Source: Candidatus Rokuibacteriota bacterium
GTDB lineage: Bacteria; Methylomirabilota; Methylomirabilia; Rokubacteriales; CSP1-6
NCBI GenBank assembly: GCA_030647435.1
Contig: JAUSJX010000097.1
Coordinates: forward strand, 1 to 64,000
DNA length: 64,000 nucleotides
Reading direction: 5' to 3'
A program made the position numbers and the translations under genes. Position 1 is the first letter of the stretch, and each line of letters opens with the position of its first letter. Of the stretch, positions 49,976-60,362 are shown one piece after another. The notes beneath the pieces were generated by a model. It ran no database searches and was not told the DNA's origin. It saw nothing but the letters and a program-made list of their open reading frames with translations.

Positions 49976-50859
49976 TCCCCATCCTGCAGGTGGACGCCTT
50001 CACCGAGCGCCCCTTCGGCGGCAACCCCGCCGCCGTGGTCCTCGACGCGCAGGGGCTCTCCGACCGCCAGATGCAGGCGATCGCCACGGAGATGCGCGTC
50101 GCCGGCACGGCGTGCCTCACGCCGGCCACCGCCGAGGGCGCCCAGTGGCGCCTCCGATGGTTCACGCCGACCCGCGAGATCGCCTACTCGGGCCATACGA
50201 CGCTGGCGGCCGTCCACGCCCTCATCGAAGCGGGGAGGCTCCGCAACGACCACGTCGTCTTCGAGACACAGGCGGGGCACTTGGGCGCAAGCGTGGTCGC
50301 GGGCAAGGCGCGCCGGCTCATCTGGCTCGAGCCCCAGGTGGGCGCGCTCCATCCCTTCACCGGCCAGCTCACTCATATTCGGGAGGCGCTCGGGCTTCCC
50401 GCGGCCGCAGGCTGGGCAAACCCGGTGACGACGCCCGACCACGACCTCCTCATCCCCGTCGCTGGGCTCGACGTCCTGCGAGCGCTCACGCCGAACATGG
50501 CGGCGCTCGCCGAGGTCGCGACCCACGCCGGCGTTCGCGGCGTCTGCGTCGTGTCGCGCGAAACGATAGACAAAGGCTCGGCGACGCACTGCCGCTTCTT
50601 CGCTCCCCACTTCGGCATTCCCGAGGACATCGTCACGGGCTCCGTCCACTCCTCGATCGGCGTCTGGCTCCTCGAGGCGGGGCTCCTGCATGCCGATGGC
50701 ACGCTCGCGGCTTTCACGGCCGAGCAGGGCGACGGCATGGGCCGCCCGGGCAGACTGCGCGTGGAGCTCCAGGTGCATGACGGCGCCGTCGCCCGCGTGC
50801 GCGTCGGCGGCTCGGCCGTGACCGTGCTGGCGGGCAGCATCGCCGTCCCGGACGCGTGA
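49972..50859 (+). CDS. PhzF-like protein lacking the catalytic glutamate
   Basis: The 295-aa PhzF/diaminopimelate-epimerase-fold protein begins VDAFTERPFGGNPAAVV. The catalytic Glu, in a SET motif at position 45 of PhzF, is replaced: the segment reads EMRVAGTACL with Gly45. YSGHTTLAAVHAL and DIVTGSVHSSIG are otherwise conserved. It is therefore either inactive as a classical isomerase or uses another residue. The start codon is GTG; GTGA overlaps tie it to the neighbours on both sides. Confidence 0.85.
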   Translation: MIPILQVDAFTERPFGGNPAAVVLDAQGLSDRQMQAIATEMRVAGTACLTPATAEGAQWRLRWFTPTREIAYSGHTTLAAVHALIEAGRLRNDHVVFETQAGHLGASVVAGKARRLIWLEPQVGALHPFTGQLTHIREALGLPAAAGWANPVTTPDHDLLIPVAGLDVLRALTPNMAALAEVATHAGVRGVCVVSRETIDKGSATHCRFFAPHFGIPEDIVTGSVHSSIGVWLLEAGLLHADGTLAAFTAEQGDGMGRPGRLRVELQVHDGAVARVRVGGSAVTVLAGSIAVPDA

Positions 50860-51629
50860 GGTTCCTCGGGGTCGATCTCGCCTGGAAGGACGGCAATCCT
50901 TCGGGCGTGGCCCTCCTGGGCGGGCAGCGCTTCCCGCTCCATCTGCGGGAGATCCCCCACACGCTTCCGCGCCACGCCGACGTCCTCGGCTGGATTGCCC
51001 GCCACGTGGCGCACCACCGCGCTTCGGTCGGCATCGACGCGCCGCTCCTCGGGCTCGGGCACGGCAGGCGAGACTGCGAGGACGAGATCGCTCGAAGTTT
51101 CGGATCCTTCGACGCGTCCACCCACAGCACCCCGAGTTACCCCGGCCTGGAGGAGTTCGCGCACGAGCTGACGGCCTCCCATGGCATCGACGCGATGGGG
51201 CCAGACGTCGAGCCTGCAGCCGGGCGTCCAGCCATCCGCGAGGTCTATCCGAATGCCTTCCAGGTGCTCCTCTTCGATCTGAAACGTGGGATGAAGATCG
51301 TCAAGTACAAGAAGCGAAAGTTCGGTCCCAATGCGAGGTGGGCCTCTGAGGGACTGGGGCCATTCGTCCGGCGCACGGCCCAAGTCATCGGTGGACGCTA
51401 CGTAATCAACTCGGATCCCGCTTGGCTCGCCCTGGTCGCGGAGAACCCAAGACCGGGAATGAGCGGCGCCCAACTCAAATCCATCGAGGATCGGTGGGAC
51501 GCGGTGCTGTGTGCTGTGGCCGTGGCCTTCGAGTCCCTGGCTCCCCGCTCGATGCGCTTCTACCCCGACGGCCCCTCGGCCTGGCGGCGCGGGTACATCC
51601 TGGCCCCGGTCCTACCGACCCGACGGTAG
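50856..51629 (+). CDS. DUF429 RNase H-like fold protein
   Basis: The 257-aa protein starts FLGVDLAWKDGNPSG, the DUF429 signature with Asp at the position of the RNase H active site, continues with SVGIDAPLL (second Asp) and REVYPNAFQVLLF, and closes with EDRWDAVLCAVAVAFE (acidic Asp). The function of the family is unknown. GTG start overlapping the PhzF-like stop. Its last 18 bp overlap the convergent TPR gene. Confidence 0.87.
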   Translation: MRFLGVDLAWKDGNPSGVALLGGQRFPLHLREIPHTLPRHADVLGWIARHVAHHRASVGIDAPLLGLGHGRRDCEDEIARSFGSFDASTHSTPSYPGLEEFAHELTASHGIDAMGPDVEPAAGRPAIREVYPNAFQVLLFDLKRGMKIVKYKKRKFGPNARWASEGLGPFVRRTAQVIGGRYVINSDPAWLALVAENPRPGMSGAQLKSIEDRWDAVLCAVAVAFESLAPRSMRFYPDGPSAWRRGYILAPVLPTRR

Positions 51630-53228
51630 CGAGGTCGAGCGCGCCGCGTCCACGTGCCGCTGCGCATCGGCATAGCGGCCGAGGCGCTGGAGAGCCGCGG
51701 CCAAGTTCAGATGCGCCTCCGAGTAGCCGGGGCTGAGCCGGAGCGCGTCTTCGTAATGCTGCACCGCCTCCTGCCACTTGCCCTGACGGGCCAGCGCGAT
51801 GCCCCAGTTGTTCTGGGCGTGGGCGAGCCCTGGGTTGATCTGGAGCGCTTCGCTGAACTGCGCGATGGCGTCCTCGTGCCGGCCCCGCTCGTCGAACACG
51901 ACACCGAGGCTCCCATGGGCTATGGCGGAGGGCGAGACGGCCAAGGCGCGGGTCCAGAGGGACTCCGCGTCGCGCCACACGTCGATCTGGAAGGCCGCGA
52001 GGACCGCCAAGCCCAGGAGCGCGCCGGCCGAAGCCGCGGCAGCCCACGCCCATCGCCACAGCAGCACTACGGTTTCTCCCGCCAGCAGCGCAACCGGCAG
52101 GCACGGCAGATAGGTGTACCGGTCGGCTGTGACCTGAGGCCCGTTGTGGACGATGCCAACCACGGGAAGAAGCATCACCACGTAGGCGGTCCACGCAGCG
52201 AGCAGCCAGGGCCAGCGCTTGCGCAGAGAGACGGCGGCAGACGTGATCGCGACAACGAGAACGGCGCTCAGAAGGTAGCCGGGCCCGAACGGATCGAAGC
52301 CCACGGGCAGCTCGTACAGCGGGGAAAGGCCGATGGGCAGAAGCGTCTTCCAGAGGTAGAACACGAGCGAGTAGGCCGAGATGGCGAGCCGCTGTGCCAC
52401 GCCGAGATCGGCCAGGCTGCTGACGCTGCCTCCCGCCCGCACGGCAACCATGGCGACGGCGCTCGCGAGCAGGCTCAGGAGGGCGAACGGGACCTTTTCG
52501 AGGACCCGCGTGCGCCACGCGTTCTTCCAACGACGGAGTGGATACACGTCGAGGACCAGCAAGATCACCGGCAGGCTGACCGCCATGGACTTGGATCCGA
52601 GCGAGAGCGCGAAGGCTCCGAGGGAGAGCCAGTACGCACGGGTCCTCCAGGCGGGCTCATGGCAGGCGGGCTCATGGCAGGCGGCCCGCAGATAGCTGAG
52701 CGCGGCCAGGAGGAAGAAGAAGGCCGACAGCACATCCCGCCGCTCGGTCACCCAGGCGACCGACTCGACTCGCAGCGGGTGGAGCGCGAAGAAGAGGGCC
52801 GCAGCCGCGGCGCCCGCCAGCCGAGCCGCGCCGCGAGCGCCCGTCTCCGCGAGGAGGCGCATGCCCAGGAGGCAGACGAGTCCCGCGTTGGCGGCGTGGA
52901 GCAGGACGTTCGTCAGGTGATAGCCCTTGGGCTCCATGCCCCACAGGAAATAGTCGGCGCCGAAGGACAGCCACGTCACCGGGATCCAGTGCCCCTTGTG
53001 GAAGGTCGTCAGCATCCAGCCGAGCTGCGACCAGCCAAGGCCCCTCCAGGCGCGGTTGGTGACGAGATTGGACTCGTCATCCCAGGGGAGGAAGCCGCCG
53101 CGGAGCGCGGGGAGGAAGGCGATCCAGACCAAAGACGCGACCGCGATGACGACGAGCCACTCGGCCGCGCGCGGATCGGCCTCACGGGCCGCCGGGCGCG
53201 GAGGCGGCATCCGGCGGGGCCTGGCCAT
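51612..53228 (-). CDS. Polytopic membrane protein with C-terminal TPRs
   Basis: The 538-aa protein has about ten membrane helices in residues 20-400 and then three or four tetratricopeptide repeats (AIAHGSLGVVFDERGRHEDA, HAQNNWGIALARQGKWQEAV, EAHLNLAAALQRLGRYADAQ). The first loop (FLPWDDESNLVTNRAW) with its DD motif and HWIPVTWLSF resembles TMTC/GT-C-type mannosyltransferase relatives, so an O-glycosyltransferase role is possible. ACHEPACHEPAW shows a small 15-bp duplication. It lies 12 bp after the M23 gene. Confidence 0.85.
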   Translation of the reverse strand: MARPRRMPPPRPAAREADPRAAEWLVVIAVASLVWIAFLPALRGGFLPWDDESNLVTNRAWRGLGWSQLGWMLTTFHKGHWIPVTWLSFGADYFLWGMEPKGYHLTNVLLHAANAGLVCLLGMRLLAETGARGAARLAGAAAAALFFALHPLRVESVAWVTERRDVLSAFFFLLAALSYLRAACHEPACHEPAWRTRAYWLSLGAFALSLGSKSMAVSLPVILLVLDVYPLRRWKNAWRTRVLEKVPFALLSLLASAVAMVAVRAGGSVSSLADLGVAQRLAISAYSLVFYLWKTLLPIGLSPLYELPVGFDPFGPGYLLSAVLVVAITSAAVSLRKRWPWLLAAWTAYVVMLLPVVGIVHNGPQVTADRYTYLPCLPVALLAGETVVLLWRWAWAAAASAGALLGLAVLAAFQIDVWRDAESLWTRALAVSPSAIAHGSLGVVFDERGRHEDAIAQFSEALQINPGLAHAQNNWGIALARQGKWQEAVQHYEDALRLSPGYSEAHLNLAAALQRLGRYADAQRHVDAARSTSLPSGR

Positions 53229-53240
53229 GGAGCGGCCCGC

Positions 53241-54107
53241 TCAGTCCCTGACGGGCAGCTTGAGGAGGGCGTCGGGGTCGATGCGGGCGCTGCGGACCTG
53301 GGCGGACCAGTGCAGATGAGGCCCGGTGGCGCGGCCCGTGCTCCCTACCGCCCCGATGATCGAGCCGCGCTCGACGAGGACGCCCTCGGCCACGTCCGCC
53401 CGCTCGAGGTGCATGTAGAGCGTGTACAGTCCCTCGCCGTGGTCGAGCGCCACGAGCCGGCCCCCGAAGAAGAACTCGACCACGAGGGCGACGCGCCCGC
53501 GGCCCGAGGCCACGACGGGCGTCCCGGCTGGAGCGGAGAAGTCCGCGCCCGAGTGGGGCGAGCGGGGCTTCCCGTTGATGATGCGGCGCGAGCCGAAGCC
53601 CTCGGCTTTGGCGTCGGAGGCGACGGGCTTGGTGAAGCGGCCGCGCCAGAGCCGTTCCGGGCCGATCGTGTCGAAGAGCGTGCGGAGCCTCGCCGCTTCC
53701 GCGTTCGCCCGGCGCTCGTCGTCCCGAGAGAGATCGACCATGGACTTGGGCAGGCTCAAGCGCTGGACGGGGAACTTCCGCGCCTTGACCGTGATCGCGC
53801 CCGCGGCCTTGCGCGGCGCGCCCGTGCCGTCCACGAATCCGAGACGCCACGGCGTCTTGCCGGGCTTGGCCTCGAGATCGATGCCGATGAGCGCCGCATA
53901 CCCGTCGGCGTAGGGGAAGAAGAAGAGCGGACGGCCCGCCAGGCTGCCGTCCATTTCCAGCGCGCTCGCCGCGCCCGTCACCACGATCAGCGCGACGTCG
54001 CCCTGCCGCACCACCGACGGCGTCACCGTCACCTTCACCGCCGCCCAAACCGGCCCCGCCACCAGCGCAGCAACCAGAACGGCCACAACGCTCATAAGAG
54101 AAGCCAT
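53241..54107 (-). CDS. Secreted M23-family metalloendopeptidase
   Basis: The 288-aa protein has a signal peptide (MASLMSVVAVLVAALVAGPV-WA), an N-terminal beta domain and an LytM domain with HSGADF (His and Asp zinc ligands) and GPHLHW (HxH). FFFGGRLVALDHGEGLYTLY is typical of the fold. It would cleave peptidoglycan crosslinks. The ATG at 54107 is preceded 6 nt upstream by TACAAT on the minus strand, consistent with a leaderless mRNA. Confidence 0.92.
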   Translation of the reverse strand: MASLMSVVAVLVAALVAGPVWAAVKVTVTPSVVRQGDVALIVVTGAASALEMDGSLAGRPLFFFPYADGYAALIGIDLEAKPGKTPWRLGFVDGTGAPRKAAGAITVKARKFPVQRLSLPKSMVDLSRDDERRANAEAARLRTLFDTIGPERLWRGRFTKPVASDAKAEGFGSRRIINGKPRSPHSGADFSAPAGTPVVASGRGRVALVVEFFFGGRLVALDHGEGLYTLYMHLERADVAEGVLVERGSIIGAVGSTGRATGPHLHWSAQVRSARIDPDALLKLPVRD

Positions 54108-54220
54108 GCGGCGATTGTACGCGCCGAGCCTGCGACACCGAAGAAACCGCACGGGGAATGCGCGAGGTGGGAGGGGGCCGGGGGATGCACCCCGAACCCC
54201 CATGGCCGTCGGGGGTCGCC

Positions 54221-54264
54221 GTTCGAGCTGAGCGGCGTAGCCGCGAGGCGAGGGCTGGGTAGAT
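54221..54264 (+). repeat. Dispersed repeat copy in the M23-PAC2 gap
   Basis: GTTCGAGCTGAGCGGCGTAG continues to GAGGGCTGGGTAGAT. It is the best-preserved short copy of the family also found at 39511-39572, 40881-41019 and 41743-41850. The rest of the 54108-54330 gap is GC-rich, with CCCCCGGCCCCCC runs and no gene that I can support. Confidence 0.7.
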
Positions 54265-54330
54265 CGGCACCCCCGGCCCCCCTCCCGCCCGGCAACTCGG
54301 ACGCCCGGAAACCGCGCGCGCCAGAGCGCG

Positions 54331-55236
54331 CTAAGACGACTCGGGGCGCTGCTGGCGAAGGAACTGCTCGATCTCCGCCACGAGATCCGCCGACGGCGGC
54401 AGCTCGTCGCCCGACCCGGGGACCGGCCGTTCCGCCTCCTCGTCCTCGGGCAGCTTGCGCTCCAGCATCTTCACGTACTCGGCGATCTTCGCGTTCTGTC
54501 CCACGACCTCGTCGAGGTTGCCCTCGAACTGCCGAGTGGCCTCGACGAGGTCCGAGAGGTCGGCCTCCGTGCCCAAGAGCGTGAGGACCCGCCGGACGAG
54601 GGCCAGGGCCGCCTTCGGATTCTCGACGCCGGAGACGTAATGGGGGACATTGGCCCAGAGGCTGGCCGCCGGCACACCCTCCTCCCGGCAGAGAGTGTTG
54701 AGCACGCCGATGATCCCCGTCGGGCCCTCGTACCGCGAAGGGCGGATGCCGAGCACGGCGGCGAGCTCGGGGTCATGGGCGCCCCCCACCAGCTTCACCG
54801 GCCGGGTGTGCGGGACTTCGGCCAGCAGCGCGCCCAACGTCAGGACAAGGGAGGCGCGCGAGCGCCGCGCCAGCTCGAGCACGGCGCCGCAGTAGGTGCG
54901 CCACTTCAGGTGCGGCTCGATGGCCACCCCGACGATGAGGTCGCGGTCGACGGAGGGCAGGCGGGAGATGGAGAAATCGGTGGATGGCCAGACGATCTCC
55001 CGCTCGTTTCGCGAGTCCGACTTGAAGCGCACGTAGGGCCGCGACAGGCCGAAGTGATAGAACTCCTCAGGATCGATGCTGGCCAGCGGTCGCGAGGGCC
55101 AGATCTGCCCCAGGAAGCGCGCGGCGGTCGTCGCGGACTCCGCAGCGTCGTTCCACCCGGAGAACGCCATGATCAGGATGGGCTGACGGAGCCCGTCCGG
55201 CTCCTCGAACATGACCAAGTGATCGGTCGACGGCAT
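54331..55236 (-). CDS. PAC2-family protein
   Basis: The 301-aa protein is of the proteasome-assembly-chaperone 2 superfamily found widely in bacteria: ILIMAFSGWNDAAESATTAAR, YHFGLSRPYVRF, LGALLAEVPHTRPV, GPTGIIGVLN and AASLWANVPHYVSG are characteristic. The C-terminal 60 residues are acidic and helical. Start ATG at 55236, preceded by GGAAGGA. No proteasome subunit gene is in the window. Function in bacteria is unknown. Confidence 0.88.
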   Translation of the reverse strand: MPSTDHLVMFEEPDGLRQPILIMAFSGWNDAAESATTAARFLGQIWPSRPLASIDPEEFYHFGLSRPYVRFKSDSRNEREIVWPSTDFSISRLPSVDRDLIVGVAIEPHLKWRTYCGAVLELARRSRASLVLTLGALLAEVPHTRPVKLVGGAHDPELAAVLGIRPSRYEGPTGIIGVLNTLCREEGVPAASLWANVPHYVSGVENPKAALALVRRVLTLLGTEADLSDLVEATRQFEGNLDEVVGQNAKIAEYVKMLERKLPEDEEAERPVPGSGDELPPSADLVAEIEQFLRQQRPESS

Positions 55237-55324
55237 GGGGACTGTCCTTCCGCGAGGATGCCTGACGGGGCCCATCCCCGCAAGAGCAAAAGCATCTTGG
55301 GCCAAACCCGGGCCAAAACATAGG

Positions 55325-55354
55325 TTGACTCAGCGCTTCGGCCTTCCGTATCAT
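55325..55354 (+). promoter_or_regulatory. Sigma70 promoter for the small lipoprotein gene
   Basis: TTGACT (55325-55330) and TATCAT (55349-55354) are 18 bp apart. The start codon is at 55406, so a leader of about 45 nt carrying AGGAGG is expected. It would also serve 55683-56369. Confidence 0.65.
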
Positions 55355-55405
55355 GGTTCCCGCTGGATTGTTCGTTATCCCACGTCATCATAGGAGGTTA
55401 CGGTT

Positions 55406-55666
55406 ATGCGTTCCAAGATCGTCACGGCTGCGGCGCTCATCGTGGTCGCTTTCCTAGCCGGCGCTTGCGCCACGTCCGGGCAGTGGGCCGAGTGGCGGGG
55501 CCACACCACCCACTTTGCGTCCGGCGATCACGGCATGTTCTCGCTCTCGAACAACCTCGACGGCACGAACCCCAAGGTCACCCGCCTCGACATCGAGAAC
55601 TCCCGCACGCAGAACTGGTGGGGCAAGAACATCTCGGTGGAGCCCGGCCAGGTCATCCAGAACTAG
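55406..55666 (+). CDS. Small lipoprotein
   Basis: The 86-aa protein has a signal peptide with lipobox (VVAFLAGAC; Cys21) and a mature part of about 65 residues rich in Trp and His (GQWAEWRGHTTHFASGDHG). It has a strong AGGAGG Shine-Dalgarno and its own promoter. It is a probable outer- or inner-membrane lipoprotein of unknown function. Confidence 0.82.
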   Translation: MRSKIVTAAALIVVAFLAGACATSGQWAEWRGHTTHFASGDHGMFSLSNNLDGTNPKVTRLDIENSRTQNWWGKNISVEPGQVIQN

Positions 55667-55682
55667 ACTCAGCCACATTCTC

Positions 55683-56369
55683 ATGTCGCGTCGAAGCGTC
55701 GCCACGGCCCTCGCCGTGGTTCTGGTGGCGGGGGTCGTGGCGGCAGCGTATGCGGGACCGGCCGACTACGTCATGCCGGTCGACAAGCACACGTCGGTGA
55801 AGGGCCGCGCCCTCGCCGTGAAGTACCAGCCCCAGCTCCTCCAGTTCTCCGAGTACGTCTATCACTGCCTGCCCTACCTCGAGATCAAGAACGGCCTCGG
55901 CTTCAAGAAGGTCCCCAAGGAGTCGGGGGACAACCGCTACGCCGCCGTATGGATCAGGGCGGAGCAGGCGCCGGACGCCGTCTTCGCGGCCCTGCCCCTG
56001 GACCGCCAGGCGTCGGCCATGTTCTCCCGCTACGCCGTTCCGATGATCAAGCGGCTCGCGGCGATGCCGGGGTTCGCGTCGGACCCCGACGTCCACGGCT
56101 TCTCGGTAGCCGTCGAGTGGATCAAGCCGGGCAGCGACCCCAACAGGCCCACGATGGAGATCCTCTCGATGTTCGCCGACCAGGCGAGCACGCGCGGCTT
56201 CCTCGGCAAGACGCTGCCGGCCAAGGAGTACGTGGAGAAGATGAGGCTCACGTTCTTCGACGGCGACAAGGAAGTCGGGCGCCTGCCGATCGAGGTGTGG
56301 GAGGACAACTTCGTGGGGACGTACAAGGTGCCCGGCTACGAGATGGAGAAGGGCAAGGTCTGCTCGTAG
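55683..56369 (+). CDS. Secreted protein of unknown function
   Basis: The 228-aa protein has a Sec signal peptide (ALAVVLVAGVVAAAYAG) and a mature domain with two Cys (VYHCLPYLE and the C-terminal VCS), which may form a disulphide. I recognise no family. It lies 16 bp after the lipoprotein gene and just upstream of ftsH, but a separate promoter serves ftsH. Confidence 0.78.
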   Translation: MSRRSVATALAVVLVAGVVAAAYAGPADYVMPVDKHTSVKGRALAVKYQPQLLQFSEYVYHCLPYLEIKNGLGFKKVPKESGDNRYAAVWIRAEQAPDAVFAALPLDRQASAMFSRYAVPMIKRLAAMPGFASDPDVHGFSVAVEWIKPGSDPNRPTMEILSMFADQASTRGFLGKTLPAKEYVEKMRLTFFDGDKEVGRLPIEVWEDNFVGTYKVPGYEMEKGKVCS

Positions 56370-56400
56370 CCCCCGGCCGCGCCGCACCAGCCGCCGCAGT

Positions 56401-56447
56401 TTGACAGGCCCCAGAGCCTCCGATAGCATGGTTTCGAGGGACCCTCG
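56401..56447 (+). promoter_or_regulatory. Consensus promoter and palindromic leader of ftsH
   Basis: TTGACA (56401-56406) and TAGCAT (56424-56429) are 17 bp apart. The very short leader carries CGAGGGACCCTCG (56435-56447), a perfect inverted repeat touching the ATG at 56448 and containing the only Shine-Dalgarno-like GAGGG. The hairpin could hide the ribosome site. Confidence 0.7.
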
Positions 56448-58345
56448 ATGAAACTCCCCGTGAAGCAGAAGACGCAGTTCTCGCTGGTTTATTTGCTCAT
56501 CGCGGTGCTCGTGCTCTCCGTGGTGCAGAGCTGGCTCCTGGCGCCGCGGACGGTCGAGATCCCGATGAGCAAGTTCCTGGCGCTGGTGCGCGAGGGCAAG
56601 GTCGAACGGGTCTCCGTCACGGACCGCGAGATCCGGGGCACGCTCAAGCCCGGAGCGCTCCCGGCCCAGCAGCCCGGCGCCGGGGACAAGGTGCGCAGCC
56701 TGGTCGGCGCCGAGCAGGCCGCCCCCATCTTCACGACCACCCGCATCCCCGGGATCGAGGACAGCGCCCTCGTCAAGGAGCTCGAGCAGAACAAGGTCGA
56801 GTTCTCCGGGCGAGTGGAGAGCACGTTCTGGCGGGACTTCCTCTTCGGGTGGATCGTGCCGCTGGTGCTGATGGTCGGCCTCTGGATGTTCGTCATGCGG
56901 CGCATGGGCGGGGGGCCGACCCAGGCGCTGTCCTTCGGCCGCTCCAAGGCCAAGATCTACGACCGAAAGGAGCTCAAGACGACCTTCGCCGACGTCGCGG
57001 GAGTGGACGAGGCCAAGGCGGAGCTCATTGAGGTCGTGGACTTTCTCAAGAACCCCAAAAAGTACCAGCGGCTCGGCGGCCGGATCCCCAAGGGCGTGCT
57101 GCTCGTCGGCTCCCCGGGCACGGGCAAGACGCTCCTGGCCCGGGCCGTCGCAGGCGAGGCCGACGTGCCGTTCTTCTTCCTCTCCGGCTCGGAGTTCGTG
57201 GAGATGTTCGTCGGCGTGGGCGCCGCGCGCGTGCGCGACCTCTTCGAGCAGGCGCCGGAGAAGGCGCCGTGCATCGTCTTCATCGACGAGCTCGACGCCA
57301 TCGGCAAGACGCGCTCCGGCACCACGGGTTTCGCCGGCGGCCACGACGAGCGCGAGCAGACGCTCAACCAGCTGCTGGCCGAGATGGATGGCTTCGACTC
57401 TTCCAAGGGCGTCATCATCATGGCGGCCACCAACCGCCCCGAGGTCCTCGACGCGGCCCTGCTCCGCGCGGGACGCTTCGATCGCCAGGTGGTCGTGGAC
57501 AAGCCCGACGTCAGGGGGCGAGAGGCCATCCTGCATGTGCACGCGCGCAACGTCATCCTGGCGCCCTCCGTGGACCTCCACGTGCTGGCCGCGCGGACGC
57601 CGGGCATGGCGGGCGCTGATCTCGCCAACATCATCAACGAGGCGGCGCTCCTGGCCGCCCGCAAGGGCAAGGATGCCGTGGACATGGCCGACCTCGACGA
57701 GGCCGTCGATCGCGTGATCGGCGGCCTCGAGCGCAAGAGCCGGGTGCTGTCGGAGAAGGAGCGCGACATCGTCGCCCACCACGAGATCGGCCACGCGCTC
57801 GTCGCCTCCTCCCTGCCCCAGGCCGACCCGGTCCACAAGGTGACGATCATCCCACGTGGTGTCGGGGCTCTCGGCGCCACCTACCAGCTGCCGCTCCAGG
57901 ACCGCTACCTCCTGACGCGGAGCGAGCTGGAAGACCGGATCGCGGTGCTCCTGGGCGGCCGGGTGGCGGAGGAAGTCGTTTACGGCGAAATCTCGACGGG
58001 CGCCCACAACGACCTCGAGCGCGCGACGGAGATGGCGCGACTCATGGTCACCCAGTACGGCATGTCGGCCCAGCTCGGCCCGATGACCTTCGGCGGCGGC
58101 CAGCAGGCCGTGTTCCTCAGGGGCTCGGGCCTGTCGCAGGAGCGCGAGTACAGCGACGAGACGGCGCGTGCCATCGACGGCGAGACCCGCGCCATCATCG
58201 ACAAGATCTACGACCGCGTGCGCGGCCTCATCACGGACCGCAAGCCGGTGCTGCTGGTGGCGGCCGCGGAACTCAAAGCGAAGGAGACCCTCGAAGGCGA
58301 CCGCCTGCGGCAGCTGCTGGCCGGCGACCTCGTAGAGGAGAGACG

Positions 58346-58349
<4 letters not shown>
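56448..58349 (+). CDS. ftsH: ATP-dependent zinc metalloprotease FtsH
   Basis: The 633-aa membrane protease has two N-terminal helices around a periplasmic domain (residues about 10-145), AAA Walker A GSPGTGKT, Walker [13 protein letters not shown], second region of homology [10 protein letters not shown]...RAGRFDR, and the zinc site HEIGH (HExxH) with the distal Asp in the [10 protein letters not shown] block. It degrades misfolded or regulatory membrane proteins. It is followed by htrA with ATGA overlap, so this is a membrane/periplasm quality-control operon. Confidence 0.97.
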
Positions 58350-59835
<1,486 letters not shown>

Positions 59836-59839
<4 letters not shown>

Positions 59840-60270
59840 GGCCGGAGGCCCCAGGCTTAGATCGCATCCGGACCCTCGTTACCGACCACAGCAAGGTCGC
59901 CCCGATCGCCCGCCTCCTGGGCGCGCGGGTGCTGTCAGTCGAGTCCGGGCGGGTGCTCGTCGAGTTCGCGGTCAAGCCGGAGTTCATGCACCCGGGCAAG
60001 GTCGTCCAGGGCGGCATCGTCACGGCCTACGGGGACGTCTGCACGGCCCTGGCGGCCCACACCCTCTTCGACCACGGCGAGTTTCTCTCGACTTCGTCCA
60101 TCACCGTCAACTTCCCAGCGCCCGTGACCGAAGGCCCGGTGCTCGGCGAAGGCACGGTCATCCGCAGGGGACGCTCGACGGTCTTTCTCGAGGCCGCCCT
60201 CCGCAGCGCCGCCGGCACCGAGTACGCCCGCGCCAGCTCCGTAAGCGCCGTCCGGCGGCCCCAGAAGTAG
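59836..60270 (+). CDS. PaaI-like hotdog thioesterase
   Basis: The 144-aa hotdog-fold protein has the PaaI pattern MHPGKVVQGGIVTAYGDVCTALA, in which the usual HGG is QGG, then SITVNFPAPVTEGPVLGEG. It presumably hydrolyses an acyl- or aryl-CoA. ATGA overlap with htrA suggests cotranscription, with no evident functional connection. Confidence 0.88.
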
Positions 60271-60362
60271 CTCTCGCCGGCGTCCCGCCAGGGCCTCCAG
60301 CCGTCTGCTACACTTACGTCGAGCGCGGGCGCGGGGGGCGAGCCCCATCGCCGCGCCACACC

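Noticed and set aside
51654-54584. Very long open frames opposite to recognised genes, such as this one, and similar ones at 5949-8024 (+), 8241-10415 (+), 10391-12799 (+) and 42934-45372 (-)
   Set aside because: They are antisense to genes with clear catalytic motifs, are rich in Arg/Gly/His/Glu as expected of complementary GC-rich codons, and show no domain pattern of their own.
54331-55236. Evidence for a bacterial proteasome
   Set aside because: PAC2-fold proteins are frequent in bacteria without proteasomes, and no proteasome subunit, Mpa or Pup gene is seen.
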